Source of the DNA: Methanobacterium sp. UBA375
GTDB taxonomy: Archaea; Methanobacteriota; Methanobacteria; Methanobacteriales; Methanobacteriaceae
Reading direction: 5' to 3'
Length of the DNA: 64,000 bases
Assembly (NCBI GenBank): GCA_002495625.1
Contig: DAGC01000002.1
Span: 1-64,000 of the forward strand
Under the pieces are notes generated by a model. That model searched no databases. It saw only the letters and a program-made list of their open reading frames with translations, and had not been told where the DNA came from. Positions 1 to 8,729 of this stretch are shown one piece after another; the first letter of the stretch is position 1; every line of letters starts with the position of its first letter. The position numbers and the translations under genes are program-made.

Positions 1-91
1 AAACTTTACACCCCCTAATCAAGATAGTATCATAAAATAGTTATATAGTAGTATCTAACAATCTAATATTAAGGATTTAGAGGTGATAACT

Positions 92-232
92 ATGGCATTT
101 AAATGCGGACAAAAACCAGGCACCGGACGATATGTTTGCACCAGTTGTGGAGAAGACTTATATCTTGATGAGGATACTGATAAGCTGCCTCCATGCGCTA
201 AATGTGAGAAATGTGAATTTGAGAAGGGTTAA
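92..232 (+). CDS. Small zinc-ribbon protein (46 aa)
   Basis: A 46-residue protein with two CxxC knuckles (CTSC and CAKC, plus a further Cys two residues on) separated by an acidic stretch, the layout of a one-domain zinc ribbon like those in short rubredoxin-like proteins. The start is well supported: GAGGTGAT, a near-perfect Shine-Dalgarno, lies 4 bases before ATG. It stands alone, 70 bp before the DUF362 gene on the same strand. The partner and role are unknown. Metal binding is inferred from the cysteines only. Confidence 0.75.
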   Translation: MAFKCGQKPGTGRYVCTSCGEDLYLDEDTDKLPPCAKCEKCEFEKG

Positions 233-302
233 GAGACAGTTCTCCTTTCAAATTAAATAATACTGTTAAATGTTTCAAAAAACATATTAAATTACGGTTT
301 CT

Positions 303-1397
303 ATGAAGGATGGAATACTCTATGTCAATGGGGTTGAACCAAACTCCTCATCTCAAACTCTTTCAGGGGAAATTAAGGACTTATTTTTAAAATCCACCAA
401 TAATTTAGAGTGGCTATCCTCGGGAGATGTAGTTCTGCTTAAACCTGCCTTGAACTCGCCCCATCCCTACCCATCCACCACACATCCCCTGGCCATGGTA
501 GTTATCTCAAAAATACTCAAAGAAAAAGGAGCGAAGGTGGTTATAGGGGATCAATCCGGTATAAGAAGCGTCCTCCACCATTCGGGAGGTGTAATCCGGG
601 GGAAAACCAGGGATAACTATATAAAATCAGGTATGGGTACTGAGGAGGATAATTTCAAGAGCTTCGAAGAGGAGGGATGGGACGAAGGTTTCTACCACTA
701 CCAATCTACCAAAACCTCTTCATGGCGGAACGGTTTCCATCTAACCCGCTGGATAGAGAAGGCGGATCATATTATCAATCTGCCCCGATTGAGCACCCAT
801 AGCCAGGCAGGGGCTACATTAGGCTTTAAAAATATGGTGGGCTGCCTGCGAGAAGACAGCAGGATGGAATTCCATGCCAACGGCCCCTATAATTTCTTTA
901 TCAAAGCCGATGCCCTGGGCAGTTCTCTTAAATCAGTAAACGATCACACCGGCACATTCATAGAAAAAATCGTGGAAATAAACGACGCAGTGAGGGACAA
1001 ACTCCGCTCAACCCTTTTTGTAGCCACCAAAGCCCAGACCACATTCGGTCCTGATTCACAGGTACTGGGAATTGGTAGACTGAAATTCGCCAAGGCGCAC
1101 GTTGTTAGCCCTGAACCGGGACTGGTATTTGCCAGTCGTGACCCGGTGGCTGCAGAATCCTTTGCACTGGCCATAATAAAACATTTAAGAAAATCTTTAC
1201 CGGCATTGCCCAGGATATACGAGAGTTTAATACTCTTTCTGAGTAACAACGCGGTTAAAGTGGATAAACTCTCAATTAAAGAACATCCCTATATAAAACA
1301 TTCAGTGGATATAGGATTGGGTGAGGTAGCTTCCCAGATAGAATACAAGAATGTTCCTGTTGCTTTGGAGAGATCTTTTAATGATCTGCTAAATTAA
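303..1397 (+). CDS. DUF362 domain protein
   Basis: 364 residues resembling the DUF362 family, seen from the early VLLKPALN segment followed by a GAKVVIGDQSG segment and a central block (ADHIINLPRLSTHS, GATLGFKNMVGC) typical of the domain. DUF362 proteins in methanogens are often fused to ferredoxin domains. This one has no CxxCxxC cluster, so it is the domain alone. The function is not established. It ends 14 bp from the 3' end of the convergent pyrophosphatase gene. No strong ribosome binding site precedes the ATG. Confidence 0.75.
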   Translation: MKDGILYVNGVEPNSSSQTLSGEIKDLFLKSTNNLEWLSSGDVVLLKPALNSPHPYPSTTHPLAMVVISKILKEKGAKVVIGDQSGIRSVLHHSGGVIRGKTRDNYIKSGMGTEEDNFKSFEEEGWDEGFYHYQSTKTSSWRNGFHLTRWIEKADHIINLPRLSTHSQAGATLGFKNMVGCLREDSRMEFHANGPYNFFIKADALGSSLKSVNDHTGTFIEKIVEINDAVRDKLRSTLFVATKAQTTFGPDSQVLGIGRLKFAKAHVVSPEPGLVFASRDPVAAESFALAIIKHLRKSLPALPRIYESLILFLSNNAVKVDKLSIKEHPYIKHSVDIGLGEVASQIEYKNVPVALERSFNDLLN

Positions 1398-1411
1398 CAA
1401 TTTAACTAAAC

Positions 1412-1930
1412 TTACTTTTTATACAGGTCAATGGAATGGTTTATAGCATCTATCGCTGCACTTTTATCTTCCCATCCTAAAACTTCTGTCTTTTTCCCTT
1501 CCAATTTTTTATAAATCCTGAAAAATTCTGCTATTTCATTCAACACGGCCTTTGGGAGATCATCGATATCATTCACCTCTTTATATCTAGGATCGTTGAC
1601 AGGGACACTTAGTATTTTATCATCACTATCGCCACCATCTATCATCTTCATCACTCCAACAGGCCGAGATTCAATCACACATCCCGGAAATGTTGCTTGT
1701 TCCATTAATACGATGATGTCCATGGGGTCTCCATCATCCCATAGTGTTTGGGGTATTATACCATATTCTGCAGGATAATGGACCGGGGAGTGAAGAACTC
1801 TATCTAGTGCAAACGTTTCCAATTCCTTATCGTATTCGTATTTGTTCCTGGAACCTTTTGGTATTTCAATTACCGCATATATTACCTCTGGGACCGATGG
1901 TCCGGTTGGTATTTCTTTCCATAAATTCAT
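1412..1930 (-). CDS. ppa: Inorganic pyrophosphatase, family I (paralogue 1)
   Basis: Soluble Mg-dependent pyrophosphatase that hydrolyses the PPi released by biosynthesis. The family signature DGDPMDI is intact, as are the EIPKGS and NKYEYD segments, the equivalent of E. coli Arg43 (LDRV), and the later DSDDK and YKKLEGK motifs. The start is set at the second of two nearby ATGs: AGGAGGT abuts the first ATG but is 9 bases from the second. That choice also aligns the protein with the MNLWK start of the paralogue at 52152-52805. It is one of three family I genes in this window and looks catalytically complete. Confidence 0.9.
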   Translation of the reverse strand: MNLWKEIPTGPSVPEVIYAVIEIPKGSRNKYEYDKELETFALDRVLHSPVHYPAEYGIIPQTLWDDGDPMDIIVLMEQATFPGCVIESRPVGVMKMIDGGDSDDKILSVPVNDPRYKEVNDIDDLPKAVLNEIAEFFRIYKKLEGKKTEVLGWEDKSAAIDAINHSIDLYKK

Positions 1931-2058
1931 GTATTTCATACCTCCTAAAATTTTAGAATATTCTATGAAATTTACTCAAAACTTAATTAAAGTCCACCCT
2001 TTAGTTATCTTAAATAATTTGGCCATCTAAAACCATAATTAACTTTCACATGTACGAA

Positions 2059-2331
2059 TCATTGGAGATAACCATACAAAACCGGCAAAGCATCACCAGT
2101 TCGTATTCCTTTCCACACATTTATTAGATATTTTTCGTCATGTCCGTGATATTTTATCTCATATGTGTAGTAATTACCTTTTAAAGGAGGAGGAGTGAAA
2201 GAAATCGTTAAAAAATGCTTTTTTGTATACACGCCAAGTAAACTCTCAAGTACACGGATTTCACCTTCAATATACTCAGCTACAATGATCTCTTCATGAT
2301 TTTTAGGGACTTTTTCCCAATTAATCTTCAT
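2059..2331 (-). CDS. Conserved-looking hypothetical protein (90 aa)
   Basis: I do not recognise this family. The 90-residue product is soluble, with no membrane segment or Cys/His cluster; it is rich in beta-forming stretches and aromatic residues and has a central TPPP. An upstream in-frame ATG at 2346 overlaps a GGAGAT that would serve as ribosome binding site for the ATG at 2331, so the shorter form is preferred. It follows the MFS gene on the same strand after about 35 bp and may be co-transcribed with it. Confidence 0.55.
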   Translation of the reverse strand: MKINWEKVPKNHEEIIVAEYIEGEIRVLESLLGVYTKKHFLTISFTPPPLKGNYYTYEIKYHGHDEKYLINVWKGIRTGDALPVLYGYLQ

Positions 2332-2366
2332 TTTATTTATCTCCATGGATTACATACCATATTATG

Positions 2367-3563
2367 TTAGATTTGGATGTTTTCTCCTTTTTGATTCCGT
2401 ATTCTTAACATTGAAATGAAAACAGGGACAGATATAAGTTGTATCAAGACTGAAAAGACTACCAGATAGGTTATAGAGAAATCATACAACGCACCCATGA
2501 GTAAGCTTCCAGCAAACCATGAAATGCCATAAATAGTTTGGAAAACACCATAGGCAGAGCCCCGTCTTTCCACAGTAGACATGACCGCCACTGAAGATCT
2601 CATTATAGATTCCTGGGCACCCATACTCACTCCCCACAGCACCATTCCCATGAAAGCGGGATAAGATCCACCCAGAAATACCAGAGGAGCAAAAAGTGAG
2701 GAGATTAAAGCCACCACGATCATGATGGATAGCCCTACTTTATCGAATAACCTTCCAAATACTAAGGCTGCAACACCATCCACGCCCATGGCCACTGCAT
2801 AGAAAATGGGTATCAAAGCAGCGGAAACAATGGCTGCCTTCTGGAAATGGTAGGCTATAAGAGCGAAATCGGCAAACCCTACAGCAATTAATGCTGCTGC
2901 AATTACGTACAGCCAGTAAGCTTTTCTAAATCCCTTGGTGTCTAATTGGGGGGTTTCGACTTCTAATTCATGAGGATGAGGATAAAGGAATCTAGAAATC
3001 ACCAGTACTAAAATGGCTAGTAGAGCGGGTAGTAGAAGAAAAGCAAATCCTATCTGGTAACTTCCCTGAGAAAAAAGGATAACTGCAACGATCAAAGGAC
3101 CTAATATCGCCCCAATCTGATCCAGAGCCTCATGTAAACCAAAACCCCATCCCTGGCCAACCTGGCTGCAGGCATGGGATAACATCACATCTCTAGAAGG
3201 TGCCCGAAGGCCTTTTCCAGTTCGCTCAACGATGATCAATGCTGCAGCTACCTCCCAACTCCCAGCCAGAGCCAAAAAAGGCACAGCTATCAGATTAATC
3301 AAGTAACCCCCCACGGTGATAGCCCAGTAACTGCGAGTACGGTCAGTAAGATATCCTGAGAGAAATCGCATCATGTAACCTATTAATTCACCAAATCCAG
3401 CTACAAATCCCACGGTAATTGCACTGGCCCCTAAAATAGCCAGATAAGGCCCAGTTATGCTGCGCGCCCCTTCATAGGTCATGTCCGCAAAGAGGCTCAC
3501 CACACCCATGAGTATGATGAATTTAAGGGCGTTGTTGTTCATGAAGTCTTTGAAGTTATTCAT
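2367..3563 (-). CDS. MFS transporter
   Basis: 398 residues with about 12 hydrophobic segments in two six-helix halves. The loop between helices 2 and 3 carries the MFS-like GYLTDRTRSYW, and the second half has a degenerate counterpart, GRLFDKVG. The acidic residues in the first helix region (LFADMTYEGARS) and the ERTGKGLRAPSRD loop resemble the prokaryotic drug/metabolite MFS group. The substrate cannot be read from sequence. It lies upstream of the small hypothetical gene at 2059 on the same strand. Confidence 0.85.
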   Translation of the reverse strand: MNNFKDFMNNNALKFIILMGVVSLFADMTYEGARSITGPYLAILGASAITVGFVAGFGELIGYMMRFLSGYLTDRTRSYWAITVGGYLINLIAVPFLALAGSWEVAAALIIVERTGKGLRAPSRDVMLSHACSQVGQGWGFGLHEALDQIGAILGPLIVAVILFSQGSYQIGFAFLLLPALLAILVLVISRFLYPHPHELEVETPQLDTKGFRKAYWLYVIAAALIAVGFADFALIAYHFQKAAIVSAALIPIFYAVAMGVDGVAALVFGRLFDKVGLSIMIVVALISSLFAPLVFLGGSYPAFMGMVLWGVSMGAQESIMRSSVAVMSTVERRGSAYGVFQTIYGISWFAGSLLMGALYDFSITYLVVFSVLIQLISVPVFISMLRIRNQKGENIQI

Positions 3564-3686
3564 AATTCCATTTCCGAATTTAATTCATGATTCTTCTTTA
3601 AATTACTCATAATTTCCATTTTAAAGCTATTTTAACAGGAAAAGAGATTTCAGGGACAACATCTCATTGTAGAGTTCTATTGAATG

Positions 3687-4175
3687 TTATATGGTTTCCA
3701 AAGCCTTTCCTGCATTTTTCCAGCCCAGAACTTCGGTGATTTTTCCTTCTAATTTTTTGTATTCACGGAAAAAGTATGCTATTTCCTCTAAAAATGGGGG
3801 TGGAACATCCTGAATGTCATTGATGTCGGTAAATCCCGGGTCATTTACTGGTACACCCAATATTTTATCGTCTCTTTCTCCTTCATCGGTCATCTTCATC
3901 ACACCGATGGGCCTGCATTCTATGATGCATCCAGGGAAGGTTGGCTGGCGCATCATAACTAGGATGTCCAGCGGGGTTCCATCATCTCCAATTGTTTGTG
4001 GTATCATGCCGTATTCTATGGGGGATTTAAATGGAGAATATAAAACCTGTTCCAGTACAAATACTCCTCTTTCCAATTCGTATTCATACTTGTTCCTGGA
4101 ACCTTTTGGAATTTCAACAACCGCATAAACCACCTTCGGTGATGGCCTGGTTTTTATATCTTTCCAGAGGTTCAA
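3687..4175 (-). CDS. Family I pyrophosphatase paralogue with altered active site
   Basis: Clearly homologous to the pyrophosphatases at 1412 and 52152, but three active-site positions are changed. In E. coli numbering (which this protein matches almost one to one), Arg43 is Gln, Tyr51 is Ser, and Asp67 of the D-x-D-P-x-D signature is Thr (DGTPLDI). Lys29, Glu31, Asp65, Asp70, Asp97, Asp102, Lys104 and the Tyr-Lys pair remain. Loss of Asp67, the general base in the family, suggests weak or altered activity. The start is set at TTG 4175, which aligns with MNLWK of the paralogues and follows GGTGA by 5 bases; GTG 4184 is the alternative. It lies 46 bp downstream of eno, probably in the same transcript. 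Confidence 0.8.
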   Translation of the reverse strand: MNLWKDIKTRPSPKVVYAVVEIPKGSRNKYEYELERGVFVLEQVLYSPFKSPIEYGMIPQTIGDDGTPLDILVMMRQPTFPGCIIECRPIGVMKMTDEGERDDKILGVPVNDPGFTDINDIQDVPPPFLEEIAYFFREYKKLEGKITEVLGWKNAGKALETI

Positions 4176-4221
4176 AAAACTCACCTTCTCCTGAATGTGT
4201 AAAAATATAGGGTTATATGGA

Positions 4222-5499
4222 TTATTTTTTGATTTTAGCCATGATTGGGTGGGGCATGTCTTCCTCGATACGGATGAGTTCGTTGAGTTTAGCGATTCTT
4301 TCACCACCTATGGCTCCTGTTTTTATGAGTGGACAGGAGAAGGCCACTGCTAGATGGGCTATGGTTTGGTCTGTGGTTTCACCAGAGCGATGTGACACCA
4401 CTGGGGTGTAGTTGTTATCTTTTGCGAGTTTAACTGTCCTGTAAGTATCGCTTAAAGTTCCGATCTGGTTGGGTTTTATGATAATAGCGTTTGCAGCACC
4501 CATTTCTATTCCTTTGGCCAGTATATCTGCATTGGTTACAAAGATATCGTCTCCACAGATAATGCACCGGTCTCCTACCTTCCTGGTGAGTTCGGCAAAC
4601 CCTTCAAAGTCATTTTCATGTAATGGGTCTTCCACAAAGAACATGCCGTAAGTATCGATGATTTCCGTGACGAAATCAATCTGTTCACCGGTGTTTCTGG
4701 TGACCTTTTCCCTACCATACACATATACCTTTTTAGATTCATCCCAGAGTCCACTGGGAGCTAAATCAAGTGATGGTTTAATTTTAATACCTAATTCATT
4801 TCCAACTTCTTCACAGGCCTTTGCCTGAATTTCCAGTGCCTCATAATCAGATAGATTCGGAGCCCAACCACCCTCATCACCTTTACCACCGGTAAATAGG
4901 GGATCTTTAGATCTTATTAACTCTCCAATTCTTTTATGCACGGCTGAATTTGCAAATACTGCCTCTTTAATATTGTTTGCTCCTATGGGGACGACTAGAA
5001 ACTCTTGTATGTCAGGTGCGCCAATCCAGGAACTTTCCACCTGTTTAGTTTTCCCTACATGTGCTCCCCCGTTGATCATATTTCCCAGTGGATAAGGTAT
5101 TTCATTAACCAGGTTACCACCCAGGAATCTGTAAAGGGGCATATTATAGGATGAAGATGCGGCTTTTGCCGCCGCCAGGGAAACTGCAACCACGGTATTA
5201 CCACCTAACGTTGAAAGGTTCTCTGTACCATCTAAATCTTTCATAGTTTCATCGATAATACTGGTATCTTCTGCAGATAGTCCTTCAAGCTCTGAAACTA
5301 TTTCAGATGTATGTTTACTGATTAATTCATCGACACCTATATTTGGAAATGCTGTTACTTCAAGCGCCCCGGTACTGGCACCACTGGGTGCTGCTGCAAT
5401 CCCATAACCATTTGCTGTTATAATCTCCACTTCTACGGTGGGGTTTCCTCTGCTGTCTGAAATTTTTCTTATTAAGACTTCTTCTATCACACTATCCAT
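4222..5499 (-). CDS. eno: Enolase
   Basis: Phosphopyruvate hydratase, interconverting 2-phosphoglycerate and phosphoenolpyruvate in gluconeogenesis/glycolysis. The 425 residues are full length for the family. Visible landmarks are the N-terminal DSRGNPTVEVE and PSGASTG loop, the metal-binding acid in FVEDPLHE, the GDDIFVTN segment with the next ligand, the catalytic lysine in IIIKPNQIGT, and SHRSGETTD. The ATG is preceded by GGAGG at a suitable distance. It heads a transcript that continues into the altered pyrophosphatase paralogue. Confidence 0.97.
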   Translation of the reverse strand: MDSVIEEVLIRKISDSRGNPTVEVEIITANGYGIAAAPSGASTGALEVTAFPNIGVDELISKHTSEIVSELEGLSAEDTSIIDETMKDLDGTENLSTLGGNTVVAVSLAAAKAASSSYNMPLYRFLGGNLVNEIPYPLGNMINGGAHVGKTKQVESSWIGAPDIQEFLVVPIGANNIKEAVFANSAVHKRIGELIRSKDPLFTGGKGDEGGWAPNLSDYEALEIQAKACEEVGNELGIKIKPSLDLAPSGLWDESKKVYVYGREKVTRNTGEQIDFVTEIIDTYGMFFVEDPLHENDFEGFAELTRKVGDRCIICGDDIFVTNADILAKGIEMGAANAIIIKPNQIGTLSDTYRTVKLAKDNNYTPVVSHRSGETTDQTIAHLAVAFSCPLIKTGAIGGERIAKLNELIRIEEDMPHPIMAKIKK

Positions 5500-5532
5500 A
5501 ATTCAATCCTCCATTTTCTTTGAAATCAACAG

Positions 5533-6321
5533 TTAAAGATATGATAATGTTTTAAGCACATACAAAGCCCTGTATGTATATTCGAGCTCAGAAATTCCCA
5601 TATAGATGGATCTTCTAAATCCTCCATCATTATTTTGAAGTTCTAAAACAAAATCCACCATGGATTCTTTGTTTTCAGGAACTTTTCCCAGTGTTTCAAA
5701 AATTTTTACCCCGGAATAGATTGATTCGATGTATGGGGGATAACTGATTGGAGTATAAACGAATAATCCCTCTTTTGTTCTGCATCTCTTGGTAAAATCT
5801 AAAATATTATCTCTATTTTCTATAAATGATTCATCGATGCAGTTTAAAGATTCAAAGGCGTAATAGGTAGATTGAATATCTGATCCACCGATGTTGAATC
5901 CTCCATCGTCATTTTGTTGCCTTAAAATCCATTCAGATATATGATTTAAATTGTGATGTCCAGTTAATTTTAATATAACCGTAGTTAAATAGGCTATTTC
6001 CAGATTGGGAAATTCTTTTTTCTCAGATAATGGGCGAATATATTTATCAGGGATCTTTGGTTCTTTACCCAGTAAAACTAAGCTGTTTAAAAGGTTGAAC
6101 TTTCCATATATGCCGAATACACGGCTATTTTGCAGGTTTTTAAGCCAGTAAATGGTTTTATCGATGTTATTTGGGGTTTCTCCCAATAAATTGAGAACTG
6201 AAAGACCATAATAGGTGTTTTTACCATCTGGAATTCCTTCGTAAAGAGTGAAGCCCCCTCCATCATATTCCCTTTGATGAATATATTTCAAAGCATTTTC
6301 CAACACTTTCATATCTATCAT
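5533..6321 (-). CDS. Prenyltransferase/squalene-oxidase repeat protein
   Basis: An all-alpha protein with repeated QxNDDGGF-type motifs (QQNDDGGFNIGG near the middle, LQNNDGGFRRS near the end, REYDGGGF near the start), the QW/PFT-beta repeat of an alpha-alpha toroid. The motifs resemble the prenyltransferase beta-subunit repeat, but the zinc ligands of true protein prenyltransferases are not evident, so catalysis is uncertain. The start is unclear. The 5' end is built from 30-bp tandem repeats, with candidates at TTG 6363, ATG 6321 and ATG 6312, none with a clear ribosome binding site. The conserved part begins near 6312. It follows the antiporter gene and lies upstream of eno on the same strand. 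Confidence 0.7.
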   Translation of the reverse strand: MIDMKVLENALKYIHQREYDGGGFTLYEGIPDGKNTYYGLSVLNLLGETPNNIDKTIYWLKNLQNSRVFGIYGKFNLLNSLVLLGKEPKIPDKYIRPLSEKKEFPNLEIAYLTTVILKLTGHHNLNHISEWILRQQNDDGGFNIGGSDIQSTYYAFESLNCIDESFIENRDNILDFTKRCRTKEGLFVYTPISYPPYIESIYSGVKIFETLGKVPENKESMVDFVLELQNNDGGFRRSIYMGISELEYTYRALYVLKTLSYL

Positions 6322-6421
6322 CCGTCTATTCAACGCTTTTATATCCCTTACTTGTTTATTCAACTTTTTTATATCCCTTCACTTATCTATTCAACGTTTT
6401 CATTCCTGTCATTCATCTATT
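6301..6421 (-). repeat. Four tandem 30-bp repeats spanning a gene junction
   Basis: Four head-to-tail units tile this stretch: 6301-6330, 6331-6360, 6361-6391 (one extra base) and 6392-6421. Read on the plus strand each starts with CAAC and ends with TATT, with a central ATATCCCTT in the middle two. On the coding strand the outermost unit contains the antiporter stop codon and the two innermost encode the repeated pattern N-(K/R)-x3-D-x-K-x-L at the start of the next gene. The period is a multiple of three, so copy number could change without breaking the frame. Confidence 0.85.
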
Positions 6422-7559
6422 CCACTATATCTTCTCTGTGGCGTGGTAGGAACCATTTTTGGGCTATAAAGGTGGGTATCACTGCACTGGCAACCACCAC
6501 TCCTATTAGTACTGAGTACTGCACTTGATCTATGTATCCTGCGTTAAGGCCGAATACGCTGGCTATGGTTCCAAAAGTTAATCCTGTGCTCATTAGGAGT
6601 GTGGTGTACATACTTCCGTTGGGTATATACTTGTTGGCCAGGAAATAAACTCCTATGAACTTAGAAATAAATTTAATAGCAAATAATATTACAAATATAC
6701 CTAAAGAAGCCAGTACTAACGAAAAAGAAACGTTTAAGCCACCTACTATGAAAAATATGGGTGTTATTACCGCGTATGCCACCGTTCTTAGCCTGGTGGT
6801 TGCTTTTTTGACTTTTGCCAATTCTTTGGACATGAGAAGACCCAAGACGAACGCCGGCAGAACTGCTTGTCCATTACCTAGAGCGGCGAAATACATGAAC
6901 ACTACCAGAAGCACGAATACATATTTTATCTCCGGTTCGATGACCTTATTTTTCAGTTTATCGTGACCGAATATGTGTTTTGAATATTTGGCTGCCAGGG
7001 CGATGACTACGATGGAGATCACGATGAACAGAATGGTGTACAGGTCTGGTTTTATGAAAATTATGCTCAGTGCTAAGGCGGTTGATATGTCGGTTACGAA
7101 GGTGGCAGATAAAATTATCTTCACCAGATCAGAGTTTGGTATATCAGTTTCCATCAGTACTGAGTACACCACTGCCAGAGAAGTTGTGGAAAGTGCGATT
7201 CCAGCAATTAAAGCTGCTTCTAAGTTCCATCCCGCAATGAAATATGTGTAAAGGGAAACACCTATAAACGGAGCCAGGAATGAACTGAATCCTATCAGAA
7301 AACTTTCTTTATACTTTTCCTTCATTAGGTTGATGTTAATCTCTGTACCTGCCAGGAAGGTTAACAGTATTCCTCCCAGTGAAGCTACCAGGGTCATCCA
7401 ATCCGTAACCTGTAAGAAACCCAGATTCCCAAAAACAGCTCCTAAAACTATTTCTATTATTGCCACTGATAATCCCAGTCGCAGTGAGATTAAACTGGCT
7501 ATGAAGATGATGATAACCAGTACTAATAAATTAAATTGGGTTAATAAATCGATTGCCAA
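6417..7559 (-). CDS. Cation:proton antiporter, CPA2/NapA type
   Basis: 380 residues and about 12 membrane segments resembling Na+/H+ exchangers of the CPA2 (Kef/NapA) class. Features include the early GLSVAIIEIVLGAVFG helix, LAGTEI in helix 4, and the ATFVTDISTALAL segment, whose Asp is a candidate ion-binding residue. There is no C-terminal RCK/TrkA regulatory domain, so it is a bare exchanger. The start is TTG, supported by GGAGG 8-9 bases upstream. An inverted repeat and TATA-like element precede it at 7617-7666. Its role in sodium or pH balance is inferred from the family. Confidence 0.85.
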   Translation of the reverse strand: MAIDLLTQFNLLVLVIIIFIASLISLRLGLSVAIIEIVLGAVFGNLGFLQVTDWMTLVASLGGILLTFLAGTEININLMKEKYKESFLIGFSSFLAPFIGVSLYTYFIAGWNLEAALIAGIALSTTSLAVVYSVLMETDIPNSDLVKIILSATFVTDISTALALSIIFIKPDLYTILFIVISIVVIALAAKYSKHIFGHDKLKNKVIEPEIKYVFVLLVVFMYFAALGNGQAVLPAFVLGLLMSKELAKVKKATTRLRTVAYAVITPIFFIVGGLNVSFSLVLASLGIFVILFAIKFISKFIGVYFLANKYIPNGSMYTTLLMSTGLTFGTIASVFGLNAGYIDQVQYSVLIGVVVASAVIPTFIAQKWFLPRHREDIVE

Positions 7560-7616
7560 TGATAATTCCTCCGAATATTTTCCGCAGGAGTCATTAGCTT
7601 GTAAAAATAGCAGTTA

Positions 7617-7634
7617 AGGTGAACTCCATCACCT
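7617..7634 (-). promoter_or_regulatory. Inverted repeat at the antiporter transcription start region
   Basis: AGGTGA and TCACCT form a perfect 6-bp inverted repeat with a 6-bp spacer, 58 bp upstream of the antiporter start. On the minus strand a TATA-like stretch (TTTTATATAAAAA) lies about 20-30 bp upstream of it, so the repeat would sit near the transcription start. It could be an operator or a hairpin in the 5' leader. No cognate regulator is identified. Confidence 0.45.
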
Positions 7635-7700
7635 GATTATAGTTTAGGTCAACTTTTTATATAAAACTGATGTTTTTTGATATTTACAATTTTTAGATAA

Positions 7701-7780
7701 TTTATTATAATCCAAGAAAAAGATTCATTAAAACCCGAAATTTATTATAATTGAAGATAAAAACTCATTAAAACCAGAAA
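7701..7780. repeat. Two tandem 40-bp direct repeats in a divergent promoter region
   Basis: Bases 7701-7740 and 7741-7780 are adjacent copies of one 40-bp unit. They share TTTATTATAA at the left end and TCATTAAAACC near the right end, with about six differences. A weaker third partial copy may follow. The repeat lies between the divergently transcribed antiporter and PrsW-type protease genes. Its purpose is unknown. Confidence 0.75.
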
Positions 7781-7856
7781 GAAAATTGATATTCATTGAA
7801 AAAACTAAAAAGTAAAATTCATTATTTAGAAAATTTCAAATTCGATGTGAATATTT

Positions 7857-8435
7857 ATGTATCAAGAAACGAATAACCAGATCATTATCCGACCACACAG
7901 ACTTAGCTGGAGAGAAAAAATATTCTTCCTCCTCTCCGGAATTGTGGTCAGCATCCCCATCACCCTGTTTTTAAGTGCACTGGGCCAGAGTTTCTACGAT
8001 TTTCTACCGGTTATCTATACCGAGGTAATCACCATAGTACTACTGGCACCATTTATAGAAGAGTTCGCCAAGGCTTATCCATTGTTTTATCGTTATTCCC
8101 TTAGCGAACGTTCCTTATTTATCCTGGCTTTACTGGTGGGGCTGGGATTTGGTATAACTGAATTCTTCATCTACGTGTTCATCTATGAGGTGTCATTCCT
8201 CATCCGATTACCAGGACTCTTCTTCCACGCAGCAAGTACGTCTCTAGTTGCCTTTGGAATTATCAGAAATCAACCCATCCGCTACTATTTCCTGGCGGTT
8301 TTCATGCATTTAGCAGCTAACCTCATGGCCATATTCGACCAGATGATTCCAGTCATGGTGGTAACCTTCTTCACCTACTTCCTATCCTGGATATTCTACA
8401 TGAAAACCACCGAAAGATATCTGGAGCCGGAATGA
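7857..8435 (+). CDS. PrsW-family intramembrane protease-like protein
   Basis: 192 residues with about six hydrophobic segments and the conserved motifs of PrsW-type membrane metalloproteases: EExxK (FIEEFAKAY), FxxxE-like (GFGITEFF), FxxH (GLFFHAAST) and a late HxxxN (FMHLAAN). In bacteria the family cleaves membrane anti-sigma factors; archaeal substrates are unknown. The protein is a little shorter than the typical bacterial length. It stands alone between the antiporter (divergent) and the secreted peptidase region (convergent). The start is an ATG with no strong Shine-Dalgarno, so a near-leaderless transcript is possible. Confidence 0.75.
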   Translation: MYQETNNQIIIRPHRLSWREKIFFLLSGIVVSIPITLFLSALGQSFYDFLPVIYTEVITIVLLAPFIEEFAKAYPLFYRYSLSERSLFILALLVGLGFGITEFFIYVFIYEVSFLIRLPGLFFHAASTSLVAFGIIRNQPIRYYFLAVFMHLAANLMAIFDQMIPVMVVTFFTYFLSWIFYMKTTERYLEPE

Positions 8436-8534
8436 ATTAGAAAGAAATGGTATTTTTCCTTCTAAGGAATTTATGGTACTTCACTCTAGGAAATTATGAG
8501 GTACCTTCACCCTATGAACTTACTACCCTTGCCT

Positions 8535-8681
8535 CTACACGAAAATTCCACTCACATTGGAATAGTTAATATTGGATGACTGTGTGAGGTTTTCTGGTGG
8601 TGTAGCTGAGCCAAGATATAGGTAAACTACAATTAGTATAATCACAACTATTATCATACTAATTATCAACCTTTTATCCAT
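8535..8681 (-). CDS. Possible small membrane protein (48 aa)
   Basis: An open frame of 48 residues begins with MDKR, continues with about 20 very hydrophobic residues (Ile/Val rich), then a polar tail with several Asn and Ser. This is the shape of a single-span protein or signal-anchored peptide. GGAAG lies 7 bases before the ATG. It sits downstream of the secreted peptidase gene but beyond that gene's terminator, so it would need its own promoter, and I see no clear TATA box. The call rests on composition and a plausible ribosome binding site. Confidence 0.45.
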   Translation of the reverse strand: MDKRLIISMIIVVIILIVVYLYLGSATPPENLTQSSNINYSNVSGIFV

Positions 8682-8729
8682 TTTAATCTTCCATAGAACA
8701 TTTAGAGCATTAGAATTTCAGGATTTAGT

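Noticed and set aside
4176..4307. 44-residue N-terminal extension of the altered pyrophosphatase
   Set aside because: It overlaps the end of eno, has no homology to the paralogues, and a supported start exists at 4175.
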